Notes: generated from the letters alone by a model not told the origin. A DNA stretch of 64,000 nt from Woeseiaceae bacterium (GCA_021773115.1 JAJFKS010000017.1:124001-188000), one strand, 5' to 3'; shown: positions 53,719-64,000, counted from the stretch's first letter. Translations and numbers: made by a program.

Positions 53719-54300
53719 TCAGGGCCTCGCCATACCGGCGAAGCCCATGAATGCCAGTGACATGATGCCGGCCGTTACGAGTGCGATTGCAGTACCACGA
53801 AAGACTGTCGGGACATCGGTGGCTTCAAGTCGCTCGCGCATCGCCGCAAACATCACCAGCACCAGGGCGAAGCCGGCCGAAGCACCAAAACCAAAGAACA
53901 GCGACTCAATGAAATTATTGGATTCCTGCACATTGAGTAATGCCACGCCGAGAACTGCGCAGTTTGTCGCAATCAGCGGAATATAGATCCCGAGCACCTG
54001 GTCGAGCATTGGACTCAGCCGTCGCACCATGATCTCAGTGAATTGCACACTGGCCGCAATGACCAGGATAAAACTGAGGGTTCTGAGATACTCAAGCTCC
54101 AGTGGCACGAGGATGTATTCGTGCAGCAGATAGGCGGTCGCCGATGACAGAGTCAATACGAAGCCGGTTGCGAGCGACATGCCCATGGCGGCTTCAAGAT
54201 TGCGCGAGACACCCAGAAACGGGCAAAGGCCGAGAAACCGGACCAACACAAAGTTGTTGACCAGGACGGTACTTATAAGAATGACGATGAGCTCGGTCAT
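53719..54300 (-). CDS. rsxA: Rnf/Rsx complex subunit A
   Basis: A 193-residue six-helix subunit, homologous to Rsx[20 protein letters not shown] and [13 protein letters not shown] hold the paired cysteines. The open frame continues far upstream into metG, but ATG 54300 matches family length (193) and start ([19 protein letters not shown]). It follows metG by 16 nt and heads the rsxABCDGE-nth run. Confidence 0.96.
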   Translation of the reverse strand: MTELIVILISTVLVNNFVLVRFLGLCPFLGVSRNLEAAMGMSLATGFVLTLSSATAYLLHEYILVPLELEYLRTLSFILVIAASVQFTEIMVRRLSPMLDQVLGIYIPLIATNCAVLGVALLNVQESNNFIESLFFGFGASAGFALVLVMFAAMRERLEATDVPTVFRGTAIALVTAGIMSLAFMGFAGMARP

Positions 54301-54316
54301 GTCTCTATTGTAAGGT

Positions 54317-56332
54317 TTACTTAACGCGCATGCCCGGTTTTGCGCCTGCATCGGGCGACAGGAGGAAAATATCCTCACCACCGGGGCCGGCGGCCAGCAC
54401 CATCCCCTCGGATACGCCGAAGCGCATTTTTCGGGGCGCGAGGTTGGCAACGACAATAACGTGCCGACCGACCAGTGTTGCAGGGTCATAGGCGGCCTTG
54501 ATTCCGGCGAATACGTTGCGAGTGCTGTCGCCGACATTCAGGGTCAGGGCGAGAAGCTTGTCCGCACCCTCAACGGGCTCCGCTTTCTCTATCCGGGCAA
54601 TGCGCAGATCGACTTTCATGAAGTCATCAATGCTGATGTTGTCATCCTGCTCTGCGGGCGCAGCGTCGGCTGTGGGTGTCAGTGAACCCTTTGATTGTTC
54701 GACCATGGCTTTTACCTGTTCCGGCTCAACTCGTGTCAGAAGCGGTTTGAATTTATTGATGGATGTGCCGAGCAGCGGTGTCGCCGCATTGTCCCAGTGC
54801 CAGCGCTCCTCATTCAGGAACGATCGTGCACTCTCGGCGACGCTGGGAATGACCGGTGCCAGATAAATCATCAGGCTACGAAACATATTCAGACCCTGCG
54901 TACAGACTGCCTGAACGGCTTCGGTCTGGTTTTCATCCTTGATCATCAACCAGGGTTTGTACTCATCAATGTAGCGATTGGCATTGTCGGCCAGCGTCAT
55001 AACCATTCGCATCGCTTTCGAGTATTCACGATTTTCGTAATGTTCCGCAATTTGCTCCGCACTGTTGGCAAAACTGGCAAACAGTTCTTCGTTCTCCAGT
55101 GCGTCGGCGAGTTCGCCATCGAAGCGCTTGCTGATAAAACCCGCACACCGGCTGGCAATATTGACGAGTTTGCCGACGAGATCCGAATTGACGCGCGCAA
55201 TGAAGTCGTCCAGATTGAGGTCGATATCTTCGATCGTCGGGCCAAGCTTCGCCGCATAGTAGTAACGGAGGTGATTGGGGTTCAAGTGATCGAGATACGC
55301 ACGCCCGTTGATGAACGTCCCGCGCGCCTTGGACATTTTTTGACCGTTGACGGTCAGGAAGCCATGAGCGAAAACGCTGGTCGGTGTCCGGTAACCTGAG
55401 CCTATCAGAACAGCCGGCCAGAACAGCGTGTGGAAGTACATGATGTCCTTGCCGATGAAATGATACAGCTCTGTATCACTGTCGGCACTCCAGTACTCAT
55501 CAAAGTCCAGTCGCGCGTCGCGGTCGCACAGGTTTTTGAAACTGGCCATGTAGCCAACCGGCGCATCGAGCCATACATAAAAATATTTGTCTGATGTGCC
55601 AGGAATCTTGAAGCCAAAATATGGCGCATCGCGCGAGATGTCCCAGTCCTGCAGTCCGGTCTCAAACCATTCTTCGAGTTTGGCGAGCATGTTTTTGTCC
55701 AATGCTGCGCTTTCCATCCATTCGCGCAGCCGGTCGCCATACTCGCTGAGTTTGAAGAAATAGTGCTCAGACTCGCGCTTGACCGGTGGCGTACCGGATA
55801 ACACGGAAAGTGGCTCAATCAGGTCTTCGGGCGAGTAGGTCGCGCCGCAGACTTCACAGGCATCGCCGTACTGGTCCGCGCTTTTGCAGACCGGGCAGGT
55901 GCCGCGAACGAATCGATCTGGAAGAAACATCCCTTCCTTCTCGTCATAGGACTGCTCGATAGTGCGCGTGTAGATATCACCGCTGTCGCGAAGCTTCCCA
56001 TAGATGTCAGCGACCAGCGTTTCGTTTTCCGGCGAGTGCGTCGTGTAAAAATTGTCGAATTCGATGCCGAAATCAGAGAAATCTCGAATAAATTCTGCCG
56101 AGATTTTTTCCGTCAAATCTTGTGGCGAAATACCCAGCTCACGGGCTTTGAGCATAATCGGCGTGCCATGAGCATCCGACGCGCAGACGTAAGTACAGGT
56201 ATGGCCGCGGAGCTTCTGGAATCGCACCCAAATGTCGGTTTGCAAATACTCGACGAGGTGGCCCATATGGATGGAGCCGTTGGCGTAGGGCAACGCACTG
56301 GAAACCAGTATTTTTCTTCTGAGAGGTGACAT
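54317..56332 (-). CDS. metG: Methionyl-tRNA synthetase
   Basis: A 671-residue class I synthetase. The HIGH motif is HMGH in [15 protein letters not shown], the KMSKS motif is KMSKA, and the zinc knuckle is [17 protein letters not shown]. The last 105 residues ([14 protein letters not shown] to GMRVK) are the tRNA-binding Trbp111-like domain that gives dimers. It lies between the pilT/U-like genes (30 nt) and rsxA (16 nt), an unusual place for an essential gene in a likely long transcript. Confidence 0.97.
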   Translation of the reverse strand: MSPLRRKILVSSALPYANGSIHMGHLVEYLQTDIWVRFQKLRGHTCTYVCASDAHGTPIMLKARELGISPQDLTEKISAEFIRDFSDFGIEFDNFYTTHSPENETLVADIYGKLRDSGDIYTRTIEQSYDEKEGMFLPDRFVRGTCPVCKSADQYGDACEVCGATYSPEDLIEPLSVLSGTPPVKRESEHYFFKLSEYGDRLREWMESAALDKNMLAKLEEWFETGLQDWDISRDAPYFGFKIPGTSDKYFYVWLDAPVGYMASFKNLCDRDARLDFDEYWSADSDTELYHFIGKDIMYFHTLFWPAVLIGSGYRTPTSVFAHGFLTVNGQKMSKARGTFINGRAYLDHLNPNHLRYYYAAKLGPTIEDIDLNLDDFIARVNSDLVGKLVNIASRCAGFISKRFDGELADALENEELFASFANSAEQIAEHYENREYSKAMRMVMTLADNANRYIDEYKPWLMIKDENQTEAVQAVCTQGLNMFRSLMIYLAPVIPSVAESARSFLNEERWHWDNAATPLLGTSINKFKPLLTRVEPEQVKAMVEQSKGSLTPTADAAPAEQDDNISIDDFMKVDLRIARIEKAEPVEGADKLLALTLNVGDSTRNVFAGIKAAYDPATLVGRHVIVVANLAPRKMRFGVSEGMVLAAGPGGEDIFLLSPDAGAKPGMRVK

Positions 56333-56362
56333 TGGGCGCGATTATGCCACGCTCGCGAAGAA

Positions 56363-57424
56363 TTATTCGATGTCTTTGACGTTCTCGAATTTGTGCTTGT
56401 TGTTGGCCTGTTGGTAGGCCTCCTGACCGGAAACCCAGCCTTTGTCGACCAGTTCCATCAGCGCATTGTCCATGGTCTTCATACCGATCCGCCCGCCGCT
56501 CTGGATCGCGGTCTCGAGTTGATCCAGTTTGCCCTGGCGAATCAGGTTCGCAACGGCCGGTGTATTGATCATGATTTCAAGAGCCGCCGCGCGACCGGGG
56601 CGATGAATGGTCGGCAACAGCTGCTGCGATACAACGCCACGCAGTGACGTCGAAATCATTGTGCGAATGTGGCTTTGCTTGTCAGCCGGAAAGGAGTTGA
56701 TAATGCGATCAACCGTTTGTGCGGCACCGTTGGTGTGAAGAGTGCCCATGACCAGGATACCCATTTCAGCCGCCGTTACCGCAATGCCAATGGTTTCCAG
56801 GTCGCGCATTTCGCCAACCAGAATCACGTCCGGGTCTTCACGCAGCGCCGAATGCAGGGCATTGGCAAAGCCTTTGCTATGCACACCGATTTCGCGCTGA
56901 CTGATCAGGCAGCTTTTCGCCGTGTGCACGAATTCGATTGGATCTTCGATGGTCAGGATGTGGCCCTTCAGGCGGCGATTCATCTCATCAATCATCGCGG
57001 CCAGCGTGGTTGATTTTCCAGAGCCAGTTTTGCCGGTGACAAGAATCATGCCTTGTGTGTGCCGGCATAACTGGCGCACGACATCCGGCATGTTGAGATC
57101 GTCAAGCGTCATGGCCTTCGACGGGATGGCACGGAAAATGGCACCGATGCCATTGATGTGGCGAAATACGTTGACACGAAAGCGGGAAACATCGGGAATT
57201 TCGTAGGCGAAGTCAGCCGCGTCATTTTCTTCGAACATACGTTGTGTCGAACCGTCCATAATCTCGGACATAGCTTCCAGCACGATTTCTGTCGTAAGTC
57301 GCTCATCCATGATGGCTTTTAGACCACCGTGCACGCGTGCCCGTACCGGGTCACCCGATACAAAATGCAGATCGGATGCGTTTTGTTCGAGTGCCGCCTG
57401 CAGATATTTGTCAATTTTTCTCAT
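56363..57424 (-). CDS. PilT/PilU-like twitching ATPase, second copy
   Basis: A 353-residue secretion-type ATPase that powers type IV pilus retraction. It shows the PilT N-terminal domain (KYLQAALEQNASDLHFVSGDPVRARVHG), Walker A GKTGSGKSTT, Asp box HILTIEDPIEFVH, REDPDVILVGEMRD (Walker B) and the His box GTLHTNGAAQTVDRII. The ATG at 57424 follows the first copy's stop by 4 nt. Which copy acts as PilT and which as PilU is not decided by reading. Confidence 0.92.
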   Translation of the reverse strand: MRKIDKYLQAALEQNASDLHFVSGDPVRARVHGGLKAIMDERLTTEIVLEAMSEIMDGSTQRMFEENDAADFAYEIPDVSRFRVNVFRHINGIGAIFRAIPSKAMTLDDLNMPDVVRQLCRHTQGMILVTGKTGSGKSTTLAAMIDEMNRRLKGHILTIEDPIEFVHTAKSCLISQREIGVHSKGFANALHSALREDPDVILVGEMRDLETIGIAVTAAEMGILVMGTLHTNGAAQTVDRIINSFPADKQSHIRTMISTSLRGVVSQQLLPTIHRPGRAAALEIMINTPAVANLIRQGKLDQLETAIQSGGRIGMKTMDNALMELVDKGWVSGQEAYQQANNKHKFENVKDIE

Positions 57425-57428
57425 GGCA

Positions 57429-58532
57429 TTACAACTTCGACTCGTCACCGATGTCGATTATCGGGATGAGATCTGTATCAGTTACGAAGCGCTGGAACTT
57501 CTTCTTGTCGACGGCAAAGCGTATCGCGTCGTCCGGATCTATTTCTTTGGCGTTAATAAAATCGAGCAATGTCTGATCCATCATTTGCATACCCATGCTC
57601 TTGCCGGTTTGCATCTGTGACGGAATCTGGTGTGTCTGGTCAGATGTGATGAGCTTCGCGATCGCACGACTGTTGACGAGAATTTCCAGAGCTGCTCGTC
57701 GGCCGCGTCCGTCAGGGGTCTTCACCAGAACTTGCGTAACCACCGCCTTCAGGCTCATTGCCAGGAATCCCTTTGTTTGTTCGCGCAACTCGCCGGGCAG
57801 TGCGTCGATGATTCGATCCAGCGTCTTCACAGCGCCTGTCGTGTGCAGGGTTCCGAGCACCAGGTGGCCGGTCTCGGCAGCCGTCATCGCCATTGAAATC
57901 GTTTCGGCATCGCGCAGCTCGCCAACCAGGATGACATCCGGGTCTTCGCGCATTGCTGACCGAACACCATCGGCAAAACTTGTAACGTGTGTGCCCACTT
58001 CACGCTGGATTACCTGGCTCATCTTACTCGGGTGCACGAACTCAATCGGGTCCTCGAGGCTAATGATGTTTAAAGCACGCGTTGAATTGAGGTGGTCGAT
58101 CATTGCCGCCAGTGTTGTGGACTTACCGGTACCGGTCGAGCCGGTTACCAACACCATGCCCTGATGATAGTCACAAAATTTCTTCAGGATGGCTGGCATG
58201 TGCAGCTGGTCAAGCGTCGGCACATCACCCGGGATAAATCGAAACACGGCACCGTATCCGGTCGCCTTGCGAAATATATTGACGCGAAATCGCCCGCCTT
58301 CATCGGCGACGTAAGAAAAATCAAGATCATCGCCCGTCGCGAGTACATCTTTCTGCTTGGTCGTCAGGATTTCCTGGATATAGGAGTCAAGCTCGTTGTC
58401 GGACAGTTCACGAAACTTGATAGGCATAAGGTCGCCGTTCATACGCAACATCGGCGGCACGCCCACTGCCAGGTGGATATCGGAACAACCTTGTGCAAGT
58501 CCGAGTTTTAGGAAGGCGTCTATTCGTGCCAT
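57429..58532 (-). CDS. PilT/PilU-like twitching ATPase, first copy
   Basis: A 367-residue hexameric ATPase of the PilT family. Landmarks: CSDIHLAVGVPPMLRMNGDL, Walker A GSTGTGKSTT, Asp box IISLEDPIEFVHP, REDPDVILVGELRDAET and GTLHTTGAVKTLDRII. The C-terminal part is longer than PilT (about 344). It starts 8 nt after the kinase stop. No pilin or assembly genes are in the window, so its pilus is encoded elsewhere. Confidence 0.92.
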   Translation of the reverse strand: MARIDAFLKLGLAQGCSDIHLAVGVPPMLRMNGDLMPIKFRELSDNELDSYIQEILTTKQKDVLATGDDLDFSYVADEGGRFRVNIFRKATGYGAVFRFIPGDVPTLDQLHMPAILKKFCDYHQGMVLVTGSTGTGKSTTLAAMIDHLNSTRALNIISLEDPIEFVHPSKMSQVIQREVGTHVTSFADGVRSAMREDPDVILVGELRDAETISMAMTAAETGHLVLGTLHTTGAVKTLDRIIDALPGELREQTKGFLAMSLKAVVTQVLVKTPDGRGRRAALEILVNSRAIAKLITSDQTHQIPSQMQTGKSMGMQMMDQTLLDFINAKEIDPDDAIRFAVDKKKFQRFVTDTDLIPIIDIGDESKL

Positions 58533-58540
58533 ATCTTGCC

Positions 58541-60979
58541 TTAAAGTTTGATTGCGTCGAGCGCTTCAGTCAGGTCTTCCATCGACTGATGCCGTTTGGT
58601 CTTGTCAACCGACATCGCCTTAATGATCAGCTCCGCGTAATCATCTGGCAAATCCTTATTAATTTCCTGGCAATGTTTAGCCTTGCCCTGAACGTGTTGA
58701 TACATGACCGACATGTGATCGCCACGGCTGTAGGGCGGTATTCCGGTGACCATCTCATACATGATAACGCCAATGCTGTAGATATCCGCTGTTTGGTCAA
58801 CTTTCTTGCCGAGAATCTGCTCGGGCGCCATGTATTTTGGTGAGCCGATCACGTAGCCGGTCTTCGTCAGCTGCGTATCGCCGCTACTGGCCGCCGCCGC
58901 AACGCCGAAGTCCACGATTTTGAGCAGGCCTTCGCTGTTAACGAGAATGTTCGCAGGCTTGAGGTCACGATGGATGACGCCGGCCAGATGCGCGACCGTC
59001 ATGCCCGTTGCCATATCCTTGGAGTATTTCAGCGCTTTTTGCAGAGCCATTGGTTTGCTGTTTGGGATTTCGCCTGACAACGTGTGCGATGGGAAATACT
59101 CCATTGAAATAGCATAAGCACCCTGTAAATGCAGGAAGTCATAAATGCGAATGACATTGCGATGAGTGATCTTTCGCGAGTAGCGTAGCTCGTGAACAAA
59201 ACGTTTCATCATTTCCTCGTCCGAAGAAACATTCGGATTCAAGAATTTTAGAATCAATTGTTCATCGACGACCTCATCTTCCATGAGCAGCACGGTACCA
59301 AATGCGCCTTTACCGATTTTCTCGATGTACTTATAGCGTCCATCGATGACATCGCCAGGACTGAGCTTTTCGATATCCAAAACGGGTATTGCCACCGGTG
59401 CTTCAGCAACCGCCGGCGCTTCGTCAGCGTCAGCCTGTTGCTTGCTTTGTGCGCCCAGTAATTTCTCGAGGTCCGAATTGTCGAGCAGCAGCGTTTTGGT
59501 GTGCGCCCCGATTTTCTCTGCGCGCACGTTTTCTTCCATAACCGTCTCAGAATATCGGTCGTCGAGGCTTTTTAGTGCGGTATCCGCGGCATTGATGATG
59601 GTGTTCTCATCGGACTGCTTGATCTTCTTCAATACTGTGCGAATCGTTTCTGCATGCGTTTCATCTGCTAAGTGAGCGAGCGCTTTGATGGCTTCAATCT
59701 GCACGTTGCGATCGAGACTTTGCAACATCGGTACAATCTTGGAAATGTGCTTGTGGTTGCCGATTTTGCCAAGTGCGCGGATAACGACCGTATCGGTTTT
59801 CGGATCGGCACCCAGCATGGACTCCAGTTTCGGTAGCGCCCTGGGGCTGCCAATTTTCGACAATGCATCGACCGCTCGTTCGCGCACCCACCAGTCGGAG
59901 TCATCGGTTGCATTGATAAGGCCATCCACAGCGCGCTCGTCTTTCGTCGCGTTTAGAATTTCGATGGCCGAACGCCGGATTTCTTCGTCTTTCGATGTCA
60001 CCAATTTCAGGACAGAGTCGACAACCCGTGGTCCGCCAATCTCGGCGAGGGCATCACCCGCGCGGGAGCGCACCCACCAGTCATCGTCCTTGATCGCGCC
60101 GAGCAACTCTTCGACGGAGGATTTATTGCCAACTTCGTTTAACACCTCAACGGCCGCACGGCGCGAGTATTCGGATTCGTCTTTTAGTGCCGGTATCAGG
60201 TACTTGACCGTATTCGGATGATTAATCCTGATCAGTACATCGACGACTTTGCTTTGTACATCCAGATCGGGGTCAGTGAGGAGAGCAGCTACTTTGTCGA
60301 TATTGATGGATTTCTCAGGTCGCGTTGCCAACGCTGACAATGCCGCGGCCCGAACCATCTTGTTCGGATCTTTGAGCTGCATCTCCATCGCATGCGTAAT
60401 CTCTGTCTTGTCGAACTTGGCGAGCAGCTGCATCAGGTGAATCTTGATCACCGGATCCTTGCCCCCCATGCGGGCGACGAGGTCGGGAATCATCTCGGGT
60501 TTGAGGATTTCCTGCATGATTTTGAAGATGGCCGCTTTTTCTTTCGGCTCACATTCGTAAGCGTGGCGAAGCAATTCATGCACGCTCAGGTCCTGCTTAT
60601 GCACTCGCAGGATTTCAATCAGCGCTGGCTTTGAGACTTCCTCGTCTTCAAAAAAGTCGAGCAGGTTGTTGGCGTTGTACGTCGTGCTGCTTGAAAGTGC
60701 CCATGCTGTGCCGGAGACAACCCGCTCATTGCCATCGGCGAGACCTTCCTTGAACAGCGGCAGGTTCTTGTCATTGACCATCGAGGCAAGGATATCGACC
60801 AGCACCATGGTGTGGGTCTTGTCGGACATCGCCAGCGCATCGATAACTTTCGGAATCGCTTTGTGGCCAGCCGACTTGAGCTTTGTGACCAGTTTCTGGG
60901 CGGCCGGGGACGCGGGATCCTGCTCGGCGATGAGCTGCCCAATGATCTGATCAGACCGAAATGTGGCGAAAAAACCCAC
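58541..60979 (-). CDS. HEAT-repeat Ser/Thr protein kinase
   Basis: An 812-residue protein. Residues about 1-480 are a solenoid of HEAT repeats (for example AVDGLINATDDSDWWVRERAVDALSKIG, SVEELLGAIKDDDWWVRSRAGDALAEIG). A linker with EAPAVAEAPVAIPV leads to a Hanks-type kinase from about 545: GKGAFGTV loop, ATP Lys in LILKFLN, HRDLKPANIL, DFG and MAPEQ activation end, all intact. There is no membrane helix. It begins with GTG at 60979 and heads an operon with two PilT/U-like ATPases, a setting that suggests control of pilus retraction. Confidence 0.92.
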   Translation of the reverse strand: MGFFATFRSDQIIGQLIAEQDPASPAAQKLVTKLKSAGHKAIPKVIDALAMSDKTHTMVLVDILASMVNDKNLPLFKEGLADGNERVVSGTAWALSSSTTYNANNLLDFFEDEEVSKPALIEILRVHKQDLSVHELLRHAYECEPKEKAAIFKIMQEILKPEMIPDLVARMGGKDPVIKIHLMQLLAKFDKTEITHAMEMQLKDPNKMVRAAALSALATRPEKSINIDKVAALLTDPDLDVQSKVVDVLIRINHPNTVKYLIPALKDESEYSRRAAVEVLNEVGNKSSVEELLGAIKDDDWWVRSRAGDALAEIGGPRVVDSVLKLVTSKDEEIRRSAIEILNATKDERAVDGLINATDDSDWWVRERAVDALSKIGSPRALPKLESMLGADPKTDTVVIRALGKIGNHKHISKIVPMLQSLDRNVQIEAIKALAHLADETHAETIRTVLKKIKQSDENTIINAADTALKSLDDRYSETVMEENVRAEKIGAHTKTLLLDNSDLEKLLGAQSKQQADADEAPAVAEAPVAIPVLDIEKLSPGDVIDGRYKYIEKIGKGAFGTVLLMEDEVVDEQLILKFLNPNVSSDEEMMKRFVHELRYSRKITHRNVIRIYDFLHLQGAYAISMEYFPSHTLSGEIPNSKPMALQKALKYSKDMATGMTVAHLAGVIHRDLKPANILVNSEGLLKIVDFGVAAAASSGDTQLTKTGYVIGSPKYMAPEQILGKKVDQTADIYSIGVIMYEMVTGIPPYSRGDHMSVMYQHVQGKAKHCQEINKDLPDDYAELIIKAMSVDKTKRHQSMEDLTEALDAIKL

Positions 60980-61245
60980 TCAGTCGGCCCGTCTTTTTAT
61001 TATGTTATGTAATACCAAAGATTAAGTCGCTCAAACCCAAGCAATGCGGTCCCGGCAGGTGGCCTCAGGCCACCCGGACATCGATTCCGCTACTCCCGAA
61101 CGCGACATTATGCCACATCGGACCCTGCACATTGCCCGCCATTACTGGCTTTCAGAGAACCTTAAGCTCCGTTACAATGTGACTGCGAATTTCCGGCAAG
61201 CCGATCCTTCGCAATCAAATTTTACCTAATACCAGCCAGCGAAGT
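60980..61245. other. Divergent promoter region, kinase and apbC
   Basis: 266 nt between divergent genes. An AT-rich patch around 60990-61020 (TTTTTATTATGTTATGTAATA) is a likely place for -10 elements in either direction. No repeat or RNA gene recognised. Confidence 0.35.
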
Positions 61246-62343
61246 GTGACGGTGTCAACAGAAACAGACGTGAATAAGTTCCTCAATTCCATTGAGTTAG
61301 CAGCTTTTGGCCTGCCATTACATGAGGTCGGGCGTGTCCTGAGCGTCGAGCTTAGTGGCGATAAGGTGATCGCAAAAATTGAGCTTGGGCTGCCCATTGC
61401 CACGATTCTTGATGAGGTCTGTGCGGAGATCGGTGCCAAATTGAGTGCGCATTGCGGCACTCAGTCCGCCGATGTCAGCGTCACAACGAAAATTGCCGCG
61501 CATGCGGTGCAGGCGAATTTGAAACCGGTGCGAGGTATCAAGAACATCATTGCGGTCGCCTCGGGCAAAGGCGGTGTCGGAAAGTCGACGGTGGCTGTGA
61601 ACCTGGCGCTGGCGCTCGCCGGTGAAGGCGCGTCCGTTGGCATCCTCGATGCGGACATCTATGGACCCAGCCAACCCCACATGCTTGGCTTGACGGGCGA
61701 GCAGCCCGTGAGCGAAGACGGCAAAACGATGTTGCCACTGAAAAATCACGGCCTGGAGGTGATGTCGATCGGCTTCCTGGTGAATCCCGACCAGCCGATG
61801 GTTTGGCGCGGTCCGATGGTAACGTCCGCCCTGAATCAACTGATGCATCAGACGAAGTGGGGTGCGCTCGACTACCTGATTGTCGATATGCCGCCCGGAA
61901 CCGGCGACATTCAGCTGACCTTGTCGCAAAAAATACCGGTCTCCGGGGCTGTTATTGTGACGACGCCGCAAAACATCGCGACGCTCGACGCCCGCAAGGG
62001 GCTTGAGATGTTCCGCAAGGTGTCGATTTCGGTGCTGGGTGTCGTTGAAAACATGAGTACGCATGTTTGTTCCTCCTGCGGGCACGAAGAGGCGATATTT
62101 GGCAGCGGCGGTGCTGAAAAAATGGTCGCCGATTTCGATATCCCCTTGCTGGGTGCTTTGCCGCTCGCAGCCAGCATCCGTGAGCAAACCGACAGCGGCA
62201 TGCCAACGGTGCTGTCGGACCCGACTTCCGCAGCTGCCGCCGCGTACCGCGCAACTGCGATTCGCATGACCGCGGCGCTGGCCGCGCGCAAGTCCGATTA
62301 CAGTTCAAAGTTTGGCAACATCGTCGTTGAAGGAAGCCAATGA
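61246..62343 (+). CDS. apbC: Mrp/ApbC iron-sulfur carrier P-loop NTPase
   Basis: A 365-residue ParA-fold protein that carries 4Fe-4S clusters to target proteins. An N-terminal MIP18-like domain (about 12-90) precedes the deviant Walker [12 protein letters not shown] near residue 105; [23 protein letters not shown] and the cluster motif CSSCGHE follow. Starts are GTG at 61246 or 61252. It overlaps dcd by 4 nt (ATGA) and is divergent from the kinase gene (266 nt gap). Confidence 0.95.
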   Translation: MTVSTETDVNKFLNSIELAAFGLPLHEVGRVLSVELSGDKVIAKIELGLPIATILDEVCAEIGAKLSAHCGTQSADVSVTTKIAAHAVQANLKPVRGIKNIIAVASGKGGVGKSTVAVNLALALAGEGASVGILDADIYGPSQPHMLGLTGEQPVSEDGKTMLPLKNHGLEVMSIGFLVNPDQPMVWRGPMVTSALNQLMHQTKWGALDYLIVDMPPGTGDIQLTLSQKIPVSGAVIVTTPQNIATLDARKGLEMFRKVSISVLGVVENMSTHVCSSCGHEEAIFGSGGAEKMVADFDIPLLGALPLAASIREQTDSGMPTVLSDPTSAAAAAYRATAIRMTAALAARKSDYSSKFGNIVVEGSQ

Positions 62344-62906
62344 GCATCAAGTCGGATCGCTGGATTCGGCGCATGGCGAAAGAGCAGGGCATGATTGAAC
62401 CGTTTGAACCCGGACAGGTTCGCGAAAACGGTGGCAAGCGTATCGTGTCCTATGGCACTTCAAGCTACGGCTATGACGTTCGTTGTGCGGACGAATTCAA
62501 GATTTTCACGAACATTAATTCTGCGGTTGTCGACCCGAAAGCCTTTGACGAGTCGAGTTTTGTTGATGTCCAGAGTGATGTTTGCGTCATTCCGCCGAAC
62601 TCTTTCGCACTTGCGCGCACGGTCGAGTTTTTTCGCATTCCGCGCACGGTGCTCACGATATGCCTCGGCAAGTCGACCTATGCGCGCTGCGGCATCATCG
62701 TCAATGTCACGCCGCTTGAGCCCGAGTGGGAGGGGCATGTAACGCTGGAGTTTTCCAATACGACGACACTGCCGGCGAAGATATACGCCAATGAGGGTGT
62801 CGCCCAAATGCTGTTTCTGGAGTCGGACGAGGCTTGCGAGACGTCCTACCGTGACCGCGGCGGCAAGTACCAGGGACAGACTGGCGTTACGCTGCCGAGA
62901 GCTTAA
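62340..62906 (+). CDS. dcd: dCTP deaminase
   Basis: A 188-residue enzyme that deaminates dCTP to dUTP for dTTP synthesis. [41 protein letters not shown] and [17 protein letters not shown] with the catalytic Glu match Dcd, as does the length. The 3' end overlaps the convergent purN stop by 4 nt (TTAA). Confidence 0.97.
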   Translation: MSIKSDRWIRRMAKEQGMIEPFEPGQVRENGGKRIVSYGTSSYGYDVRCADEFKIFTNINSAVVDPKAFDESSFVDVQSDVCVIPPNSFALARTVEFFRIPRTVLTICLGKSTYARCGIIVNVTPLEPEWEGHVTLEFSNTTTLPAKIYANEGVAQMLFLESDEACETSYRDRGGKYQGQTGVTLPRA

Positions 62907-63550
62907 AAATTCTGAATGACCGGTGCGTCGCTCTGTTTACCGTCTCGCCAGCATTCGCCCGAGCGAAACACGACTTTTCCGGAGCCGACCCAGGCCGCGG
63001 CCTGTGGATAGATCTGATGCTCCACGGCCTGTACGCGCAATGCCAGCTCTTCAGCCGATTCGCCTGGTTTCACTGCCAGCCGGCCCTGCAATATTCGCGG
63101 TCCGGCATCGAGCTTCTCGGTGACGAAATGTACGGTACTGCCGTGCCACGCATCACCCGATTCGAGCACACGTTGATGCGTATTCAGTCCGGGATAAGCG
63201 GGTAAAAGCGCGGGGTGGATATTCAGTATCCGGCCGCAATAGTGGGTTACAAAGCGCGTACTGAGAATGCGCATGAAACCTGCCAGCACCAGTAAGTCCG
63301 GCTTGAAGCGATCAAGTTCCGCAATAAGCGCCTCGTCGAAGGACTCGCGGTCCGGATAATCGTTGTGCTGGATGCAGGTGGTTGGAATACCGGCTTTTTC
63401 GGCGCGTTCGAGACCCGGAGCGTTCGGGTTGTTGCTGAAGACCACGCAAAGATTGAGCTCAAGCGTTCCCTGCTCAACGGCATCGATGAAGGCTTGCAGA
63501 TTGGTGCCTGATCCGGAGATCAGGATTGCGGTTTTACAGGGCTTCGCCAT
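62903..63550 (-). CDS. purN: Phosphoribosylglycinamide formyltransferase
   Basis: A 215-residue enzyme of purine synthesis that formylates GAR with 10-formyl-[19 protein letters not shown] holds the phosphate loop, LAGFMRILS the folate side, and [36 protein letters not shown] the catalytic Asn, His and Asp. The frame allows a TTG one codon earlier; ATG 63550 shares one nucleotide with the purM stop (TGATG). Confidence 0.96.
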   Translation of the reverse strand: MAKPCKTAILISGSGTNLQAFIDAVEQGTLELNLCVVFSNNPNAPGLERAEKAGIPTTCIQHNDYPDRESFDEALIAELDRFKPDLLVLAGFMRILSTRFVTHYCGRILNIHPALLPAYPGLNTHQRVLESGDAWHGSTVHFVTEKLDAGPRILQGRLAVKPGESAEELALRVQAVEHQIYPQAAAWVGSGKVVFRSGECWRDGKQSDAPVIQNF

Positions 63551-64000
63551 CAAACGTAGTGCACAACTCGGTCGGAATCGGGATCGCCATCGATAATCCG
63601 GCCGATCTGCCAGGCGGATTCACCGTGCTCTTGCAGGACTTTTATTGTCTTTGAAGCGGCATTCTCGTCAACCATTACAACCATGCCGACACCGCAATTG
63701 AAGGTGCGCCGCATCTCCACGATATCAATATTGCCCGTCGTCGCCAGCCAATCAAACAACGGACCGCGCGACCAGCTGTTGGTATCAATTTCGGCGTCAA
63801 GCGCTCCGCTGAGCACACGAGGGACGTTTTCCGTAATGCCACCGCCGGTAATATGAGCCAATCCTTTGACATTCACAGACTGCATCAGTGCCAAGATCGC
63901 TTTCACGTAAATACGTGTCGGCGCAAGCAATCGCTCGCTCGCCGCTTCACCATCGATCAAGGCGTGCGGTGCACGCTCAAGGACTTTTCGGATAAGTGAG
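63550..64000 (-). CDS. purM: Phosphoribosylformylglycinamidine cyclo-ligase (AIR synthase), C-terminal part
   Basis: The last about 150 residues of PurM; the gene enters from beyond the right edge. The frame is open from 64000: SLIRKVLERAPHALIDGEAA leads into LLAPTRIYVKAIL, HITGGGITENVPRVL and NCGVGMVVMVDE, all PurM marks. It makes the imidazole ring of purine precursors. Directly coupled to purN, the usual purMN order. Confidence 0.95.
   Translation of the reverse strand, partial: SLIRKVLERAPHALIDGEAASERLLAPTRIYVKAILALMQSVNVKGLAHITGGGITENVPRVLSGALDAEIDTNSWSRGPLFDWLATTGNIDIVEMRRTFNCGVGMVVMVDENAASKTIKVLQEHGESAWQIGRIIDGDPDSDRVVHYV

Noticed and set aside
53719..54537. A 272-codon version of rsxA
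   Set aside because: The first 79 codons lie inside metG; ATG 54300 matches family start and length.
61318..62187. A 289-codon open frame antisense to apbC
   Set aside because: Shadow of a GC-biased gene; composition (His/Arg rich) is typical of antisense frames.
1..64000. tRNA, rRNA, CRISPR array, prophage or complete IS
   Set aside because: None of the usual signs (T-loop words with paired arms, regular spacers, integrase or transposase motifs) were seen when reading both strands.

Overview
The window reads as chromosomal DNA from a marine or soil type gammaproteobacterium. The grounds are the full rsxABCDGE-nth (Rnf) order, metG beside it, an apbC-dcd pair next to purN/purM, speA, a homodimeric-type aceE with aceF and lpdA, and paired PilT/PilU-like ATPases. 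The mix resembles the Woeseiaceae/Steroidobacterales/Chromatiales area of the class, but I cannot fix the genus by reading alone. Coding density is high and codon use is moderately GC rich almost throughout. I see no rRNA, tRNA, CRISPR, prophage or intact insertion sequence.

Region by region: 1-10 kb carries a membrane methyltransferase, citrate synthase, an OsmC-less alpha/beta hydrolase, an HtrA-like protease, a secreted metallo-beta-lactamase fold protein, a small B-box membrane protein, a PagL-like lipid A deacylase, an ECF sigma/anti-sigma pair with a divergent 43-residue peptide, an LCAT-like lipoprotein and an RluA-type pseudouridine synthase. 10-20 kb holds arginine decarboxylase (speA), an amidohydrolase, a PuuB-like oxidoreductase, a class C serine hydrolase, an exported methyltransferase, a rhomboid protease and an ABC exporter. 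Two gene remnants lie here: the tail of a second copy of the methyltransferase, and the first part of a c-type cytochrome. 21-28 kb has a 270-bp miniature inverted-repeat element, a cold-shock gene, a GST, a TrhA/hemolysin III protein, a YbjQ-YbjQ-M48 operon and a large lipoprotein. 28-35 kb has a GGDEF/EAL protein, nadC, a PuuD-like membrane protein, DUF1289, a BON lipoprotein, a monothiol glutaredoxin, RNase T and an M17 aminopeptidase. 35.6-41.7 kb is the pyruvate dehydrogenase operon (aceE-aceF-lpdA), with three lipoyl domains in total.

From 60979 down to 44594 nearly everything is on the minus strand in tightly packed or overlapping genes: a HEAT-repeat Ser/Thr kinase with two twitching-type ATPases, metG, rsxABCDGE, nth, DUF1841, then an MNIO (DUF692), DUF2063, DoxX and membrane-anchored glutamate-synthase-like set. 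The right edge has apbC-dcd facing purN and a truncated purM.

The observations most worth following are (1) the MNIO-DUF2063-DoxX cassette, which looks like a RiPP (bufferin/Hvf-type) maturation set but has no visible precursor peptide; (2) the kinase with HEAT repeats that heads an operon with both PilT/PilU-like motors; (3) the miniature inverted-repeat element with two internal hairpins between two divergent genes; (4) the YbjQ-YbjQ-M48 operon; and (5) the ECF sigma locus with its overlooked small membrane peptide. Functions are assigned from motifs and recalled family features, not from database searches.
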